Shown: positions 33,564 to 41,710, counted from the stretch's first letter. The stretch is 42,541 nt of DNA from Flavobacteriaceae bacterium (GCA_947451525.1 CANFZM010000023.1:1-42541); one strand, 5' to 3'. Notes: generated by a model from the sequence alone, not told the origin. Made by a program: numbers and translations.

Positions 33564-34925
33564 ATGAATTATTCTGAAAATATATTAGGAACTATCGGTA
33601 ACACACCTTTAGTAAAACTAAACAAAGTGGTAGAAGGAATTGATGCTTTAGTTCTTGCTAAAGTTGAAACCTTCAATCCAGGAAACTCTACCAAAGACCG
33701 TATGGCTCTAAAAATGGTAGAAGATGCCGAAGCCGATGGTCGTTTACAACCTGGCGGAACCATCATTGAAGGAACTTCTGGAAATACCGGAATGGGCTTG
33801 GCTCTTGCGGCTATAATCAAAGGATACAAATTAATTTGTGTTATCTCCGATAAACAATCCAAAGAAAAAGTAGATATTCTTCGTGCTGTTGGCGCCAAAG
33901 TTATTGTGTGCCCAACCGATGTAGAACCTACTGATCCACGTTCGTATTATTCGGTTTCCAAACAATTAGCAATCGACATTCCTAATTCATGGTACGTTAA
34001 CCAATACGACAATCCAAGTAATGCCTTAGCGCATTACGAACAAACTGGTCCTGAAATTTGGGAACAAACCGATGGCAAAATTACCCATTTTGTTGTAGGT
34101 GTTGGAACTGGTGGTACCATATCCGGGATAGGAAAATATTTAAAAGAAAAAAATCCAAATATTAAAGTTTGGGGAATTGACACCTATGGTTCCGTTTTTA
34201 AAAAATACCACGAAACTGGAATTTTTGATGAAAACGAAATCTATTCCTATATCACTGAAGGAATTGGAGAAGATATCCTTCCTAAAAACGTGGACTTTTC
34301 TTTAATCGATGGCTTTACCAAAGTAACCGATAAAGATGCTGCGGTTTATACCCGTAAAATTGCTTTAGAAGAAGGGATTTTTGTTGGAAACTCTGCAGGT
34401 TCTTGTGTAAAAGGATTACACCAACTTAAAGAACATTTCACTAAAGACGATGTAGTAGTAGTTTTATTCCACGATTCAGGAAGTCGTTATGTTGGTAAAA
34501 TGTTCAACGACGATTGGATGCGCGAAAGAGGATTTTTAGAAGAAGAAATCACCAAAGCCGAAGACGTAATCAAAGACCATCTGGACAAACCCTTAGTAAT
34601 TGTTAGAACCGAAGAATTGGTTTCGCACGCAATTGATCGTATGCGTAAATACAAAATCTCGCAAATCCCAGTAATCGACATCACAGGATTTGTTGGTTCG
34701 GTAGACGAATCAGATCTTTTCCAGAGTTATGTTTCTGATAAAAATGTAGCCGACAAACCAATACGTGAAATAATGGGAAAACCCTATCCTATAGTAAAAT
34801 TAGGAACTGCCATTGAAGAAGTTTCTAAATTATTCACCAAAGACAACCAAGCGGTTCTGGTGGATTTAGGAAATGGAAAACACCACATCATCACCAAATA
34901 CGATATAATCGGTTCTATAAAATAA
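33564..34925 (+). CDS. Cystathionine beta-synthase / cysteine synthase with C-terminal CBS domains
   Basis: A PLP enzyme of 453 residues. The catalytic half (1-320) is fold type II: IGNTPLVKLNKV, the PLP lysine in NPGNSTKDRMAL (Lys44), the loop EGTSGNTGMGLALAA, and the phosphate-binding GVGTGGTISGIGKYLK near 180. Residues about 330-453 form two CBS domains (IDRMRKYKISQIPVID and later VSKLFTKDNQAVLVDLGNGKHHIITKYD), which usually bind adenosyl ligands and regulate. The layout matches cystathionine beta-synthase, whereas plain cysteine synthases lack CBS domains. Which sulfur substrate it uses is not decided by sequence. It has its own strong promoter. Confidence 0.9.
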   Translation: MNYSENILGTIGNTPLVKLNKVVEGIDALVLAKVETFNPGNSTKDRMALKMVEDAEADGRLQPGGTIIEGTSGNTGMGLALAAIIKGYKLICVISDKQSKEKVDILRAVGAKVIVCPTDVEPTDPRSYYSVSKQLAIDIPNSWYVNQYDNPSNALAHYEQTGPEIWEQTDGKITHFVVGVGTGGTISGIGKYLKEKNPNIKVWGIDTYGSVFKKYHETGIFDENEIYSYITEGIGEDILPKNVDFSLIDGFTKVTDKDAAVYTRKIALEEGIFVGNSAGSCVKGLHQLKEHFTKDDVVVVLFHDSGSRYVGKMFNDDWMRERGFLEEEITKAEDVIKDHLDKPLVIVRTEELVSHAIDRMRKYKISQIPVIDITGFVGSVDESDLFQSYVSDKNVADKPIREIMGKPYPIVKLGTAIEEVSKLFTKDNQAVLVDLGNGKHHIITKYDIIGSIK

Positions 34926-34994
34926 TTTTATTCCATATTTCATTATTTACCCGATGTATGAACAAATTCAAATAATTTGAAGCTTGGTTTTAAA

Positions 34995-35564
34995 ATGAAA
35001 GAAAAAATAATTTATATAATCTCAGGTTGTAATGGCGCAGGAAAAACTACTGCGTCATTTACTATTTTGCCTGAAATTCTAAATTGTAAAGAATTTGTCA
35101 ATGCTGATAATATTGCCTTTGGATTATCTCCTTTTCAACCAGAAAAAGTGGCTTTTGAAGCTGGACGGATAATGCTAGAACGAATTGACACTTTGTTAAA
35201 ATCGAATGAAAACTTTGCTTTTGAAACAACATTAGCTACAAAATCATATAAGCATAAACTTTTAAGAGCAAAACAAAATGGTTACACAATAAAATTACTA
35301 TTTTTTTGGCTACCAACAATAGAAATGGCAATAAATAGAGTTTCAATGAGAGTCTCTGAAGGAGGACACGATATTCCAATAAGTACAATTGCAAGAAGAT
35401 ATTCTCGAGGAATTGAGAATTTATTCAAAATTTATATACCTTTGTGTGATAGTTGGATGGTTTTTGATAATGAAGAATATCCTAAAATTATAGCAAAAGG
35501 TATAAAAAACGAAGAAATTGAAATTTTTGAAAAAACAAAATGGGATTTAATTACTAATTTTTAA
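34995..35564 (+). CDS. Zeta-toxin-like P-loop kinase
   Basis: A 189-residue protein of the zeta toxin/AAA-type kinase group. A Walker A motif, SGCNGAGKTTAS (10-21), is followed by EFVNADNIAFGLSPF, then NFAFETTLATKSY and the basic RVSMRVSEGGHDIPISTIARRY segment, typical of zeta-family proteins in Bacteroidota. True zeta toxins phosphorylate UDP-sugars for cell-wall synthesis. Whether this member is toxic is not shown. The ATG at 34995 is preferred over an upstream TTG. A 57-residue gene follows after 9 bases and may be its antitoxin. Confidence 0.8.
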   Translation: MKEKIIYIISGCNGAGKTTASFTILPEILNCKEFVNADNIAFGLSPFQPEKVAFEAGRIMLERIDTLLKSNENFAFETTLATKSYKHKLLRAKQNGYTIKLLFFWLPTIEMAINRVSMRVSEGGHDIPISTIARRYSRGIENLFKIYIPLCDSWMVFDNEEYPKIIAKGIKNEEIEIFEKTKWDLITNF

Positions 35565-35573
35565 GTTTAAATT

Positions 35574-35747
35574 ATGAGCAAAAAAGTAGTAGTCAAAATA
35601 GATGATTTTCATGAAAAAGTCACCAAAGGCTTGAAATTATCCTTTGAACGTATGATTCAATCCAAAATTGAAAAAAATCAATCCGTTGTGATTATGCGAG
35701 AGGGTAAAATAATTACCATAAAAGCATCTGATTTTTATAAACTATAA
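35574..35747 (+). CDS. 57-residue protein, possible antitoxin
   Basis: A short gene from ATG 35574 to TAA 35747, 9 bases after the zeta-like kinase. The product begins MSKKVVVKIDDFHEK, has a Lys-rich helical middle (SFERMIQSKIEKNQ), and ends MREGKIITIKASDFYKL. It has no signal peptide or cysteines. The strand-helix-strand layout fits a small DNA- or protein-binding partner. I recall zeta-like genes in Bacteroidota being followed by small proteins of this kind, so an antitoxin is a reasonable inference. I recognise no family. Confidence 0.65.
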   Translation: MSKKVVVKIDDFHEKVTKGLKLSFERMIQSKIEKNQSVVIMREGKIITIKASDFYKL

Positions 35748-35786
35748 TTTGGATTAATTTTTTTTTTATGCAATTAGTGTTGAATT

Positions 35787-37445
35787 CTACTCTCCAAGCA
35801 ATACCCCCGAAACATTCCAAGCACTAAAACTTGTCCCTTCATTGGCTCCTTGTGGAATTTTCACTTGAAGGCTATGTGTTCCGGCTTTTATATCTCCTAA
35901 TTCTATATAAATTGGATTAGTCGAAGTGCCAGGGCACCAATTAGAACGGCTGTAATCAGAGGAAGATAATCCGTTAGGAAAATTTCCTGATGCAGGGTTG
36001 TACAATCGATACGAACCACAATCTTCCCGCCAAGGGGTAAAATGGAAGACTTCCTTTTCATCTAAATAAATTGAATTTTTTTTAGGTACAAATTCATCGC
36101 CATTTTCCCAGCCACCATGCCCCGTGGTAATATAGCGAAGTCTAGCGTTCTTAATGTCTTTATTTAATGTGAATGTCACTACCAATCCTTTATCCGAATT
36201 GAATAAAGTGCCATATTCTTGCCCTGCCATTTCCATAACATTTGTAGTGTTAAACAACGTAATGATTTCTGTTGGTTTTGCTACCACCACTTCTTCTTCC
36301 GGATGAATTGTCAAATTCACGTTCACTTTATGTCCGCCTTTATCGTAATTCCCAATAAAAGTTCCAATATAAACTTCTTGTCCGCTCATGGCAGCAGTCA
36401 ATTCGGAAATATCCTGACGGTAGTTAACTCGTTCCTCCCAAATTTTATCTTTTAAGGGGATGGTATTGTATTGTTTAATTCCAAACGGAGTGAAAAAACG
36501 CATCAATTCTAAAAGAGGAGAATAGTTTTCTGTAGCAGCAATTCCTTGGTAGTACTTGCCATTTCCATTCTCATAAATTGGAAGTGCTTTTACTCCATTT
36601 TGCAATCCTTCCAAAAAAGAATTTTTCTGTTTCATAGGAATAAGAAATACCGATCCCGTTCTGTCATAAGCATCGCCATTCGATTGTTCGGTAACTTCCA
36701 TAAATACTTGGCTTCCTTTAACGATATTCGGAATAGAAACCTTTCTAAGGATAATGGTGCCATTGGCAAATCGCATAATGCTATCGTTGGATTTGGAGGC
36801 ATCCGAAAAATTAATTATTTCATTTTTAAATATCGAAATAGTAGTAAATCGACTTTTCCAAAGTTCATCTCTATAAGTCAATAAATCCAAAGTTTTTTCG
36901 GGTTTTACTTCTGCTATAGGAAATTGTTTTAGTTTCTCCACTTTAGTTGCTGCAACAACAAAGTTCCCATTACGGTTTGTCTCAAGAACTAACCCCAAAT
37001 TTTGCCCTAAAACAGACGGAGCCCCTTTAATAGGTATATCTGTGGTATACCATATTTCGATGGTGTTGGAGTTGATAATTGTTTTGGCTTTCTTACAGTT
37101 GTAACCCAATATTTTCTTGCTTTCTGGTAGCAATTCAAACGTTTGTTTTCCTATAGAAGTACTGTCAATAGTAGCAATAGATTTGTGCTCGTTCAGTTTC
37201 GCTATTTGAATCACCGCATTGGTTTTCCTATTGATTAAAGAAAATTCAAAAGGATAAACGGCTTTATTATCTAAAATAGATTGCGTAGTTAGAGTCGTCT
37301 GCGTAGCATTTGAAAAAACAATAATAGGGTCCTGATTTTCAACTAATTTTCCATTAGAACTTTTTACATAAGTAATTTTATAATTGGCTTGACTAAAAGT
37401 TGCAAGAGATAGAAAGCAAATTAAAATAACAATTAAGTTTTTCAT
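35787..37445 (-). CDS. Secreted PNGase F-like amidase with GLPGLI-like N-terminal domain
   Basis: A 552-residue exported protein. Signal peptide 1-19. Residues about 20-180 resemble a GLPGLI domain: GYNCKKAKTI at 114-123 and IWYTTDIPIKG at 131-141, with the core motif altered to GQNLGLVLE at 147-155. Residues about 195-552 align by eye with PNGase F, which cleaves N-glycans from asparagine. GDAYDRTGSV puts Asp261 at the position of catalytic Asp60, and GDEFVPKKN puts Glu451 at Glu206. NFPNGLSSSDYSRSNWCPG matches the family's WCPG loop. At the Glu118 position I read Gly361, so activity or specificity may differ. PNGF-II-type enzymes also have an extra N-terminal domain. The gene is single on the minus strand, convergent with the toxin-like pair. 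Confidence 0.82.
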   Translation of the reverse strand: MKNLIVILICFLSLATFSQANYKITYVKSSNGKLVENQDPIIVFSNATQTTLTTQSILDNKAVYPFEFSLINRKTNAVIQIAKLNEHKSIATIDSTSIGKQTFELLPESKKILGYNCKKAKTIINSNTIEIWYTTDIPIKGAPSVLGQNLGLVLETNRNGNFVVAATKVEKLKQFPIAEVKPEKTLDLLTYRDELWKSRFTTISIFKNEIINFSDASKSNDSIMRFANGTIILRKVSIPNIVKGSQVFMEVTEQSNGDAYDRTGSVFLIPMKQKNSFLEGLQNGVKALPIYENGNGKYYQGIAATENYSPLLELMRFFTPFGIKQYNTIPLKDKIWEERVNYRQDISELTAAMSGQEVYIGTFIGNYDKGGHKVNVNLTIHPEEEVVVAKPTEIITLFNTTNVMEMAGQEYGTLFNSDKGLVVTFTLNKDIKNARLRYITTGHGGWENGDEFVPKKNSIYLDEKEVFHFTPWREDCGSYRLYNPASGNFPNGLSSSDYSRSNWCPGTSTNPIYIELGDIKAGTHSLQVKIPQGANEGTSFSAWNVSGVLLGE

Positions 37446-37549
37446 TTTTAAGGATTTTGAAATACAAATATAAGCGTTGAAAATTTAGTAATGAAAATTT
37501 GCATAATTGACTTCAAAAATGTAACTTTATATTGAATGTTTTTATCTGT

Positions 37550-38821
37550 ATGAAGGAAGATTTTATCCATTACGTTTGGCAATACAAGAAGTACGATTTT
37601 TCTAATCTAAAAACTACGCATGGGGAAGATTTAACCATTGTGCATTCTGGGAATTATTTACAAAAAGAAGGACCCGATTTTTTTAATGCGCAACTAGTTT
37701 TGGATAACCAAAAATGGGCTGGTACTATTGAAATGCATCTCAAATCCTCAGATTGGTATTTGCACCAGCACGAAAAAGATGTTAATTACAACAACGTAAT
37801 CCTTCATGTCGTTTGGGAACATGATGCACCAATTTTCAGAAAAGACAATTCCGAAATTCCAGTTTTAGAACTTAAAAATTATGTTTCTAAAGAAGAACTT
37901 CATCGTTACCAAGAACTTTCTACTAAAAAATCGTGGCTGTTTTGTGAGAATCAAATTCAAGAAATAGAACCTTTCGTGTTTCAAAATTGGCAAGAGCGCT
38001 TGTTTTTAGAACGACTCGAACGAAAAGCAAAACCAATTCAACAGTTGCTTGAGGAAACCGATAACGATTGGGAAGCAGTTTTGTTTTGTATGTTGGCTAA
38101 AAACTTCGGATTGAATACCAACGGAGAAACCTTTTTAAAAATTGCCAAGTCCATCACTTTTTCTTTGATTCGAAAAGAAGCATTAGAAGTGATGTATCTC
38201 GAATCCTTACTTTTCGGTCAAGCCGATATGATTCCCGATGGGGTGGAAGACACCTACCCAAAGGAACTAAAATCTTGGTACGATTATATAGCTTTAAAAT
38301 ACAAATTGAAGAAGCCAATTCTAGAGCCTGTTCAGTTTTTTCAACACCGACCAGATAATTTCCCAACCATACGATTGGCGCAACTGGCAATGCTGTTCCA
38401 TTTACAACGGAATTTGTTTTCTAAAATAATTGCAGCCAAAAATCCGCAAGATGTTTATGCTATTTTCGAATTATCTGTTAGCGATTATTGGAAAACGCAT
38501 TATAATTTTGATAAATCCAGTCCTAAAAAAGAAAAGTCACTATCCAAATCATTTATTGATTTAGTGATTATCAATACCATTATTCCTATCCAATTTGCCT
38601 ATGCCCAAAGTCAAGGAAAAGAAAATTTAGAGGCTATAATAGAATTACTTTCTAATATTACGGCCGAGAAAAACAGCATTATAGAAAAGTTTACTACATT
38701 TGGTATTAAATCTAAAAACGCCTTCGAATCGCAGTCGTTGTTGCAACTCAAGAACGAATATTGTAATGCTCAAAAATGCCTGCAATGCGCTATTGGCTTA
38801 GAACTTTTAAAAAATAAATGA
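37550..38821 (+). CDS. DUF2851 family protein
   Basis: A 423-residue protein, cytoplasmic as far as visible (no signal peptide or membrane helix). The start MKEDFIHYVWQYKKYDFSNLKTTHGEDLTI, with GPDFFNAQLVLDNQKWAGTIEMHLKSSDW after it, is the hallmark of DUF2851. The end CNAQKCLQCAIGLELLK carries its conserved cysteines. The N-terminal part recalls nuclease-like PD-(D/E)XK layouts (ADWxxH...EMHLKSSDW), which is only an impression. Function is unknown. I start at ATG 37550 rather than an in-frame TTG upstream. The stop codon TGA overlaps the ATG of the next gene by four bases (ATGA), so the two are coupled. Confidence 0.87.
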   Translation: MKEDFIHYVWQYKKYDFSNLKTTHGEDLTIVHSGNYLQKEGPDFFNAQLVLDNQKWAGTIEMHLKSSDWYLHQHEKDVNYNNVILHVVWEHDAPIFRKDNSEIPVLELKNYVSKEELHRYQELSTKKSWLFCENQIQEIEPFVFQNWQERLFLERLERKAKPIQQLLEETDNDWEAVLFCMLAKNFGLNTNGETFLKIAKSITFSLIRKEALEVMYLESLLFGQADMIPDGVEDTYPKELKSWYDYIALKYKLKKPILEPVQFFQHRPDNFPTIRLAQLAMLFHLQRNLFSKIIAAKNPQDVYAIFELSVSDYWKTHYNFDKSSPKKEKSLSKSFIDLVIINTIIPIQFAYAQSQGKENLEAIIELLSNITAEKNSIIEKFTTFGIKSKNAFESQSLLQLKNEYCNAQKCLQCAIGLELLKNK

Positions 38822-39042
38822 TGATAACTAATATTCGTTACTTTTTTGAAAAACATGGGTTTCACGTGTCCTCGCGCTTGGCCGACAAGTTAGGAATGCG
38901 GGCAACTAGTGTCCGTTTATTCTTTATTTATATATCTTTTATTACTGTAGGTTTAGGGTTTGGATTTTATTTAACCTTGGCTTTTTGGATTAAGTTAAAA
39001 GATTTAATTCGAGCAAAACGAACATCTGTTTTTGACTTGTAA
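38818..39042 (+). CDS. Small PspC-domain-like membrane protein
   Basis: A 74-residue protein with one central hydrophobic helix (FFIYISFITVGLGFGFYLTLAFWI) preceded by GFHVSSRLADKLGMRATSVRLF, the pattern of the PspC domain. In Flavobacteriia such short proteins are usually labelled PspC-family regulator. It ends KRTSVFDL. It starts at 38818 within the DUF2851 stop, with a second ATG at 38821 as an alternative start. A stress or membrane role is inferred by family name only. Confidence 0.8.
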   Translation: MMITNIRYFFEKHGFHVSSRLADKLGMRATSVRLFFIYISFITVGLGFGFYLTLAFWIKLKDLIRAKRTSVFDL

Positions 39043-39045
39043 ATT

Positions 39046-39927
39046 TTGGATACGTCTCCCAACATAAAAAAACTATTTAATTTTTCGAAAGACCAGCGAA
39101 AAGGAATTCTCGTTTTGTTCTTTATTATAATTGCATTGCAGTTGGTTTATTGTTTTATGGATTTTAATCCAAAGCGACAACCCTCTAAAGAAGAACAGCA
39201 TTGGATTTCCTTGCAATATAATTTAGATAGCATTAAAGAAGTTAATCCGAAAAAGGAATTTAAAGAATATTCTTACAATCCGAATTTTATTTCCGATTTT
39301 AAAGCCTACAAACTAGGAATGACGCTTCCGCAAATAAATCGCTTACACGCTTTTAGGCAACAAGGGAAATTTGCCAATTCTCCAGAAGAATTTCAAGCCG
39401 TAACCGGAATTTCCGATTCTTTGTTGGAAGCCATAGCACCGAATTTTAAATTTCCAGATTGGGTGAACAATCCTCACGATAGTTCTTCTCCAAAATCCAA
39501 ATGGAAAGAATTCCCGAAAAAAGAAACCTTAAAAATTTTAGACATTAATCAAGCTACAAAAGAAGATTTGATAAAGGTTTCTGGAATTGGCGACGCAATT
39601 TCTGATAGAATTTTGAAGCAAAAAGAAATCTTAGGTGGATTTGTTTCTATGGATCAAATGACCGATGTGTGGGGATTATCTCCCGACGTTATTGCCGAAT
39701 TAGATAAATATTTTATTGTAGAGTCACTTCCAAAACTCAAAAAAATCAATATTAATACTGCTTCTATCAAAGAATTAGGTCAGTTTTATTATTTTAAATA
39801 TCCAATTTCTAAAAATATCGTAACGTATAGAAGTATGAATGGCGATATTAAAATTGAGGATTTATCAAATATTAAAGGTTTTCCTGTTGATAAATTAAAA
39901 ATAATTGCCTTATATTTGGAATTCTAA
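39046..39927 (+). CDS. Membrane-anchored helix-hairpin-helix protein (TTG start)
   Basis: A 293-residue protein with one N-terminal membrane helix (about 20-38, GILVLFFIIIALQLVYCF) and three helix-hairpin-helix units. One is at 88-145 (LPQINRLHAFRQQGKF and GISDSLLEAIAPNF). A canonical ComEA-like one is at about 165-225 (DINQATKEDLIKVSGIGDAISDRILKQ). The last is at about 232-293 (KININTASIKELGQF). These bind DNA without sequence preference in ComEA. The frame has no ATG before the membrane helix, so the TTG at 39046, three bases past the preceding stop, is the likely start. A DNA-uptake or DNA-binding role is inferred. Confidence 0.85.
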   Translation: MDTSPNIKKLFNFSKDQRKGILVLFFIIIALQLVYCFMDFNPKRQPSKEEQHWISLQYNLDSIKEVNPKKEFKEYSYNPNFISDFKAYKLGMTLPQINRLHAFRQQGKFANSPEEFQAVTGISDSLLEAIAPNFKFPDWVNNPHDSSSPKSKWKEFPKKETLKILDINQATKEDLIKVSGIGDAISDRILKQKEILGGFVSMDQMTDVWGLSPDVIAELDKYFIVESLPKLKKININTASIKELGQFYYFKYPISKNIVTYRSMNGDIKIEDLSNIKGFPVDKLKIIALYLEF

Positions 39928-39952
39928 AAAAATACAATAAAAAAAGCCCTAT

Positions 39953-41122
39953 ATGAATTCGATATACTTTACAGAAGAGCATGAATTATTTAGAAAAAGT
40001 TTAAAAGACTTTTTACAAAAAGAAGTAGTTCCCCATATTGAAAAATGGGAAAAAACAGGTACAATCGAACGCTTTATTTGGAAGAAATTTGGAGAAATGG
40101 GCTTCTTTGGGATTGCTTATCCAGAAGCATATGGAGGAATGAATTTAGATTTATTTTATACTGTAGTGTTTCTTGAAGAGCTTCAAAAAATTAAATCCTC
40201 TGGTTTTGCTGCTGCTATGTGGGCACATGCTTATTTGGCAATGACGCATTTAAATGCCGAAGGCGACGAACGAATTAAACAAGATTATTTAGCACCAAGT
40301 ATTTCGGGCGATAAAATAGGTGCCCTGTGTATTACCGAGCCTTTTGGCGGAAGTGATGTTGCAGGCATGCGAACAACAGCTGTGAAAGTTGGAAATAAAT
40401 ATGTAATTAATGGATCTAAAACCTTTATTACTAATGGTGTGTATGCCGATTATTATGTAGTGGCTGCCAAAACAAGTCCGGAACTTGGTAATAAAGGAAT
40501 CAGTATTTTCTTGATGGATACCAATTTGAAAGGAATTTCTGCTACGAAGTTAGATAAATTAGGTTGGAGAGCATCCGATACTGCAGAAATTGCATTTGAC
40601 AATGTTGAAATTCCGGAAGAAAATTTAATGGGAGAAGAAGGAAAAGGCTTTCCATATATCATGCAACACTTTGCTTTGGAACGTTTAATTATGGCAATAA
40701 ATGCGCATGCAAGAGCAGAATATGCAATTGATTATACGATTGATTACATGTCACAAAGAGAAGCATTTGGAACTACAATCAATAAATTTCAAGCACTAAG
40801 ACACACTATGGTTGAACATGCTACCGATGTGGAACATTGCAAGATATTTAATTATGCAGCAGTTGCCCGATTAAATAAAGGAGAATATGTTGTGAAAGAA
40901 GCCACTATGGCTAAATTAAAATCTACCAAAGTATCGGATGAAACTATTTATAGTTGTCTTCAAATGCTAGGTGGTTACGGTTATATGGAAGAATACCCAT
41001 TAGCACGATTGTTGAGAGATAGTCGTTTAGGGCCAATTGGTGGTGGAACTTCTGAAATTTTGAAAGAGATTTTATCCAAAATGATAATTGACAAGCAAAA
41101 TTATAAGCCAGCGGTGAAATAA
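39953..41122 (+). CDS. Acyl-CoA dehydrogenase (LCAD/IVD-like catalytic site)
   Basis: A flavoenzyme of 389 residues that oxidises an acyl-CoA and passes electrons to ETF. Family motifs are ALCITEPFGGSDVAGM near 124-139 and KTFITNGVYADYYVVAAKT near 156-174, with GGYGYMEEYPLARLLRD near 340-356. The position used for catalytic Glu in medium-chain enzymes (EGTS) reads GGGTSEIL (363-370). Instead ALERLIMAI carries Glu243 at the alternative site used by isovaleryl-CoA and long-chain enzymes. The substrate is not determined. The gene follows the helix-hairpin-helix gene by 25 bases and ends in a hairpin. Confidence 0.93.
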   Translation: MNSIYFTEEHELFRKSLKDFLQKEVVPHIEKWEKTGTIERFIWKKFGEMGFFGIAYPEAYGGMNLDLFYTVVFLEELQKIKSSGFAAAMWAHAYLAMTHLNAEGDERIKQDYLAPSISGDKIGALCITEPFGGSDVAGMRTTAVKVGNKYVINGSKTFITNGVYADYYVVAAKTSPELGNKGISIFLMDTNLKGISATKLDKLGWRASDTAEIAFDNVEIPEENLMGEEGKGFPYIMQHFALERLIMAINAHARAEYAIDYTIDYMSQREAFGTTINKFQALRHTMVEHATDVEHCKIFNYAAVARLNKGEYVVKEATMAKLKSTKVSDETIYSCLQMLGGYGYMEEYPLARLLRDSRLGPIGGGTSEILKEILSKMIIDKQNYKPAVK

Positions 41123-41131
41123 TATCTTCCT

Positions 41132-41226
41132 CAATAGAAAATAGAATATAGAAAATAGAATATAGAAAATAGAATATAGAAAATAGAATATAGAGAAAAG
41201 AATATAGAGAAAAGAAAATAGAGAAT
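41132..41226. repeat. 14-base tandem repeat downstream of the acyl-CoA dehydrogenase
   Basis: The unit ATAGAAAATAGAAT is repeated about four times and then degenerates to AGAGAAAAG variants, from about 41132 to 41226. A single stretch at 41303-41334 (TCTATATTCTATATTC, then TTTTTTCTATTTTC) is its reverse complement, so the two could pair around the terminator at 41229-41252. No gene is seen between 41123 and 41403. Confidence 0.85.
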
Positions 41227-41228
41227 AG

Positions 41229-41252
41229 AGTCAAGCGAATTATTGCTTGACT
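41229..41252 (+). terminator. Likely terminator of the acyl-CoA dehydrogenase
   Basis: AGTCAAGC pairs perfectly with GCTTGACT around an 8-base loop, followed by ATATTTTT. Confidence 0.65.
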
Positions 41253-41366
41253 ATATTTTTATTGTATTTATCTGCCTTGAGTGAATGTTTGTTCGTGTTA
41301 AGTCTATATTCTATATTCTTTTTTCTATTTTCTTAAAATTTCTCTTTTTTAATCCAAAATAAATGT

Positions 41367-41395
41367 TACTTTTGCACACTTAACGAGAGGGGGTG
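41367..41395 (+). promoter_or_regulatory. rpsU -7 promoter box and strong Shine-Dalgarno
   Basis: TACTTTTG (41367-41374) matches TAnnTTTG. Downstream, AGGGGGTG (41388-41395) can pair with the conserved anti-Shine-Dalgarno of 16S rRNA (one G-U pair) 8 bases before the ATG. Other genes in this window lack such a site. In Bacteroidota the ribosome normally hides its anti-Shine-Dalgarno with bS21 and partners, and rpsU is a known exception that uses it for self-control. Confidence 0.8.
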
Positions 41396-41403
41396 TCTAT
41401 ATT

Positions 41404-41598
41404 ATGTTAATTATACCAATTAAAGACGGAGAAAATATCGATAGAGCATTAAAGCGCTATAAAAGAAAATTTGATAAAACAGGAACTGTTCGTCAGTTAC
41501 GTGCGCGTCAAGCATTCATCAAACCTTCTGTTACCAATAGAATGAAGTTCCAAAAAGCGGCTTACATTCAAAACATGAGAGACGGATTAGAAAGTTAG
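41404..41598 (+). CDS. rpsU: 30S ribosomal protein S21 (bS21)
   Basis: A small-subunit ribosomal protein of 64 residues. The start MLIIPIKDGENIDRALKRYKRKFDKTGTV and the basic RQLRARQAFIKPSVTNR match bacterial S21, with the length of the Bacteroidota form. It is near the mRNA exit site of the 30S subunit and in this phylum helps mask the anti-Shine-Dalgarno. Its own leader carries a strong Shine-Dalgarno, consistent with autoregulation. In many flavobacteria a recombinase gene follows. Here a barrel protein gene between direct repeats follows instead. Confidence 0.96.
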   Translation: MLIIPIKDGENIDRALKRYKRKFDKTGTVRQLRARQAFIKPSVTNRMKFQKAAYIQNMRDGLES

Positions 41599-41636
41599 TA
41601 ATTAATTTTCTCAAAAATATAATCGTTAGTAATTAA
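41596..41636. repeat. Direct repeat, copy 1, starting at the rpsU stop codon
   Basis: From the rpsU TAG onward, this matches 42362-42399 imperfectly at first and exactly over 22 bases (41615-41636 versus 42378-42399; core ATAATCGTTAGTAATTAA). Its 3' part is the left arm of the terminator at 41621-41670. Confidence 0.85.
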
Positions 41637-41670
41637 AGTTTCATAACTTTGTTACTAACGATTTTTTTTT
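41621..41670 (+). terminator. Intrinsic terminator of rpsU
   Basis: AATCGTTAGTAA (41621-41632) pairs perfectly with TTACTAACGATT, the inner AAAGTT/AACTTT extends the stem around a TCAT loop, and a T-run follows. Confidence 0.9.
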
Positions 41671-41710
41671 ATAATAAATAAATTCAGCCATTTGATGATT
41701 AGTAAACCAT

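Noticed and set aside
41132..41226. CRISPR array
   Set aside because: The repeats are contiguous 14-base units without spacers and no cas genes are near. It is a simple tandem repeat.
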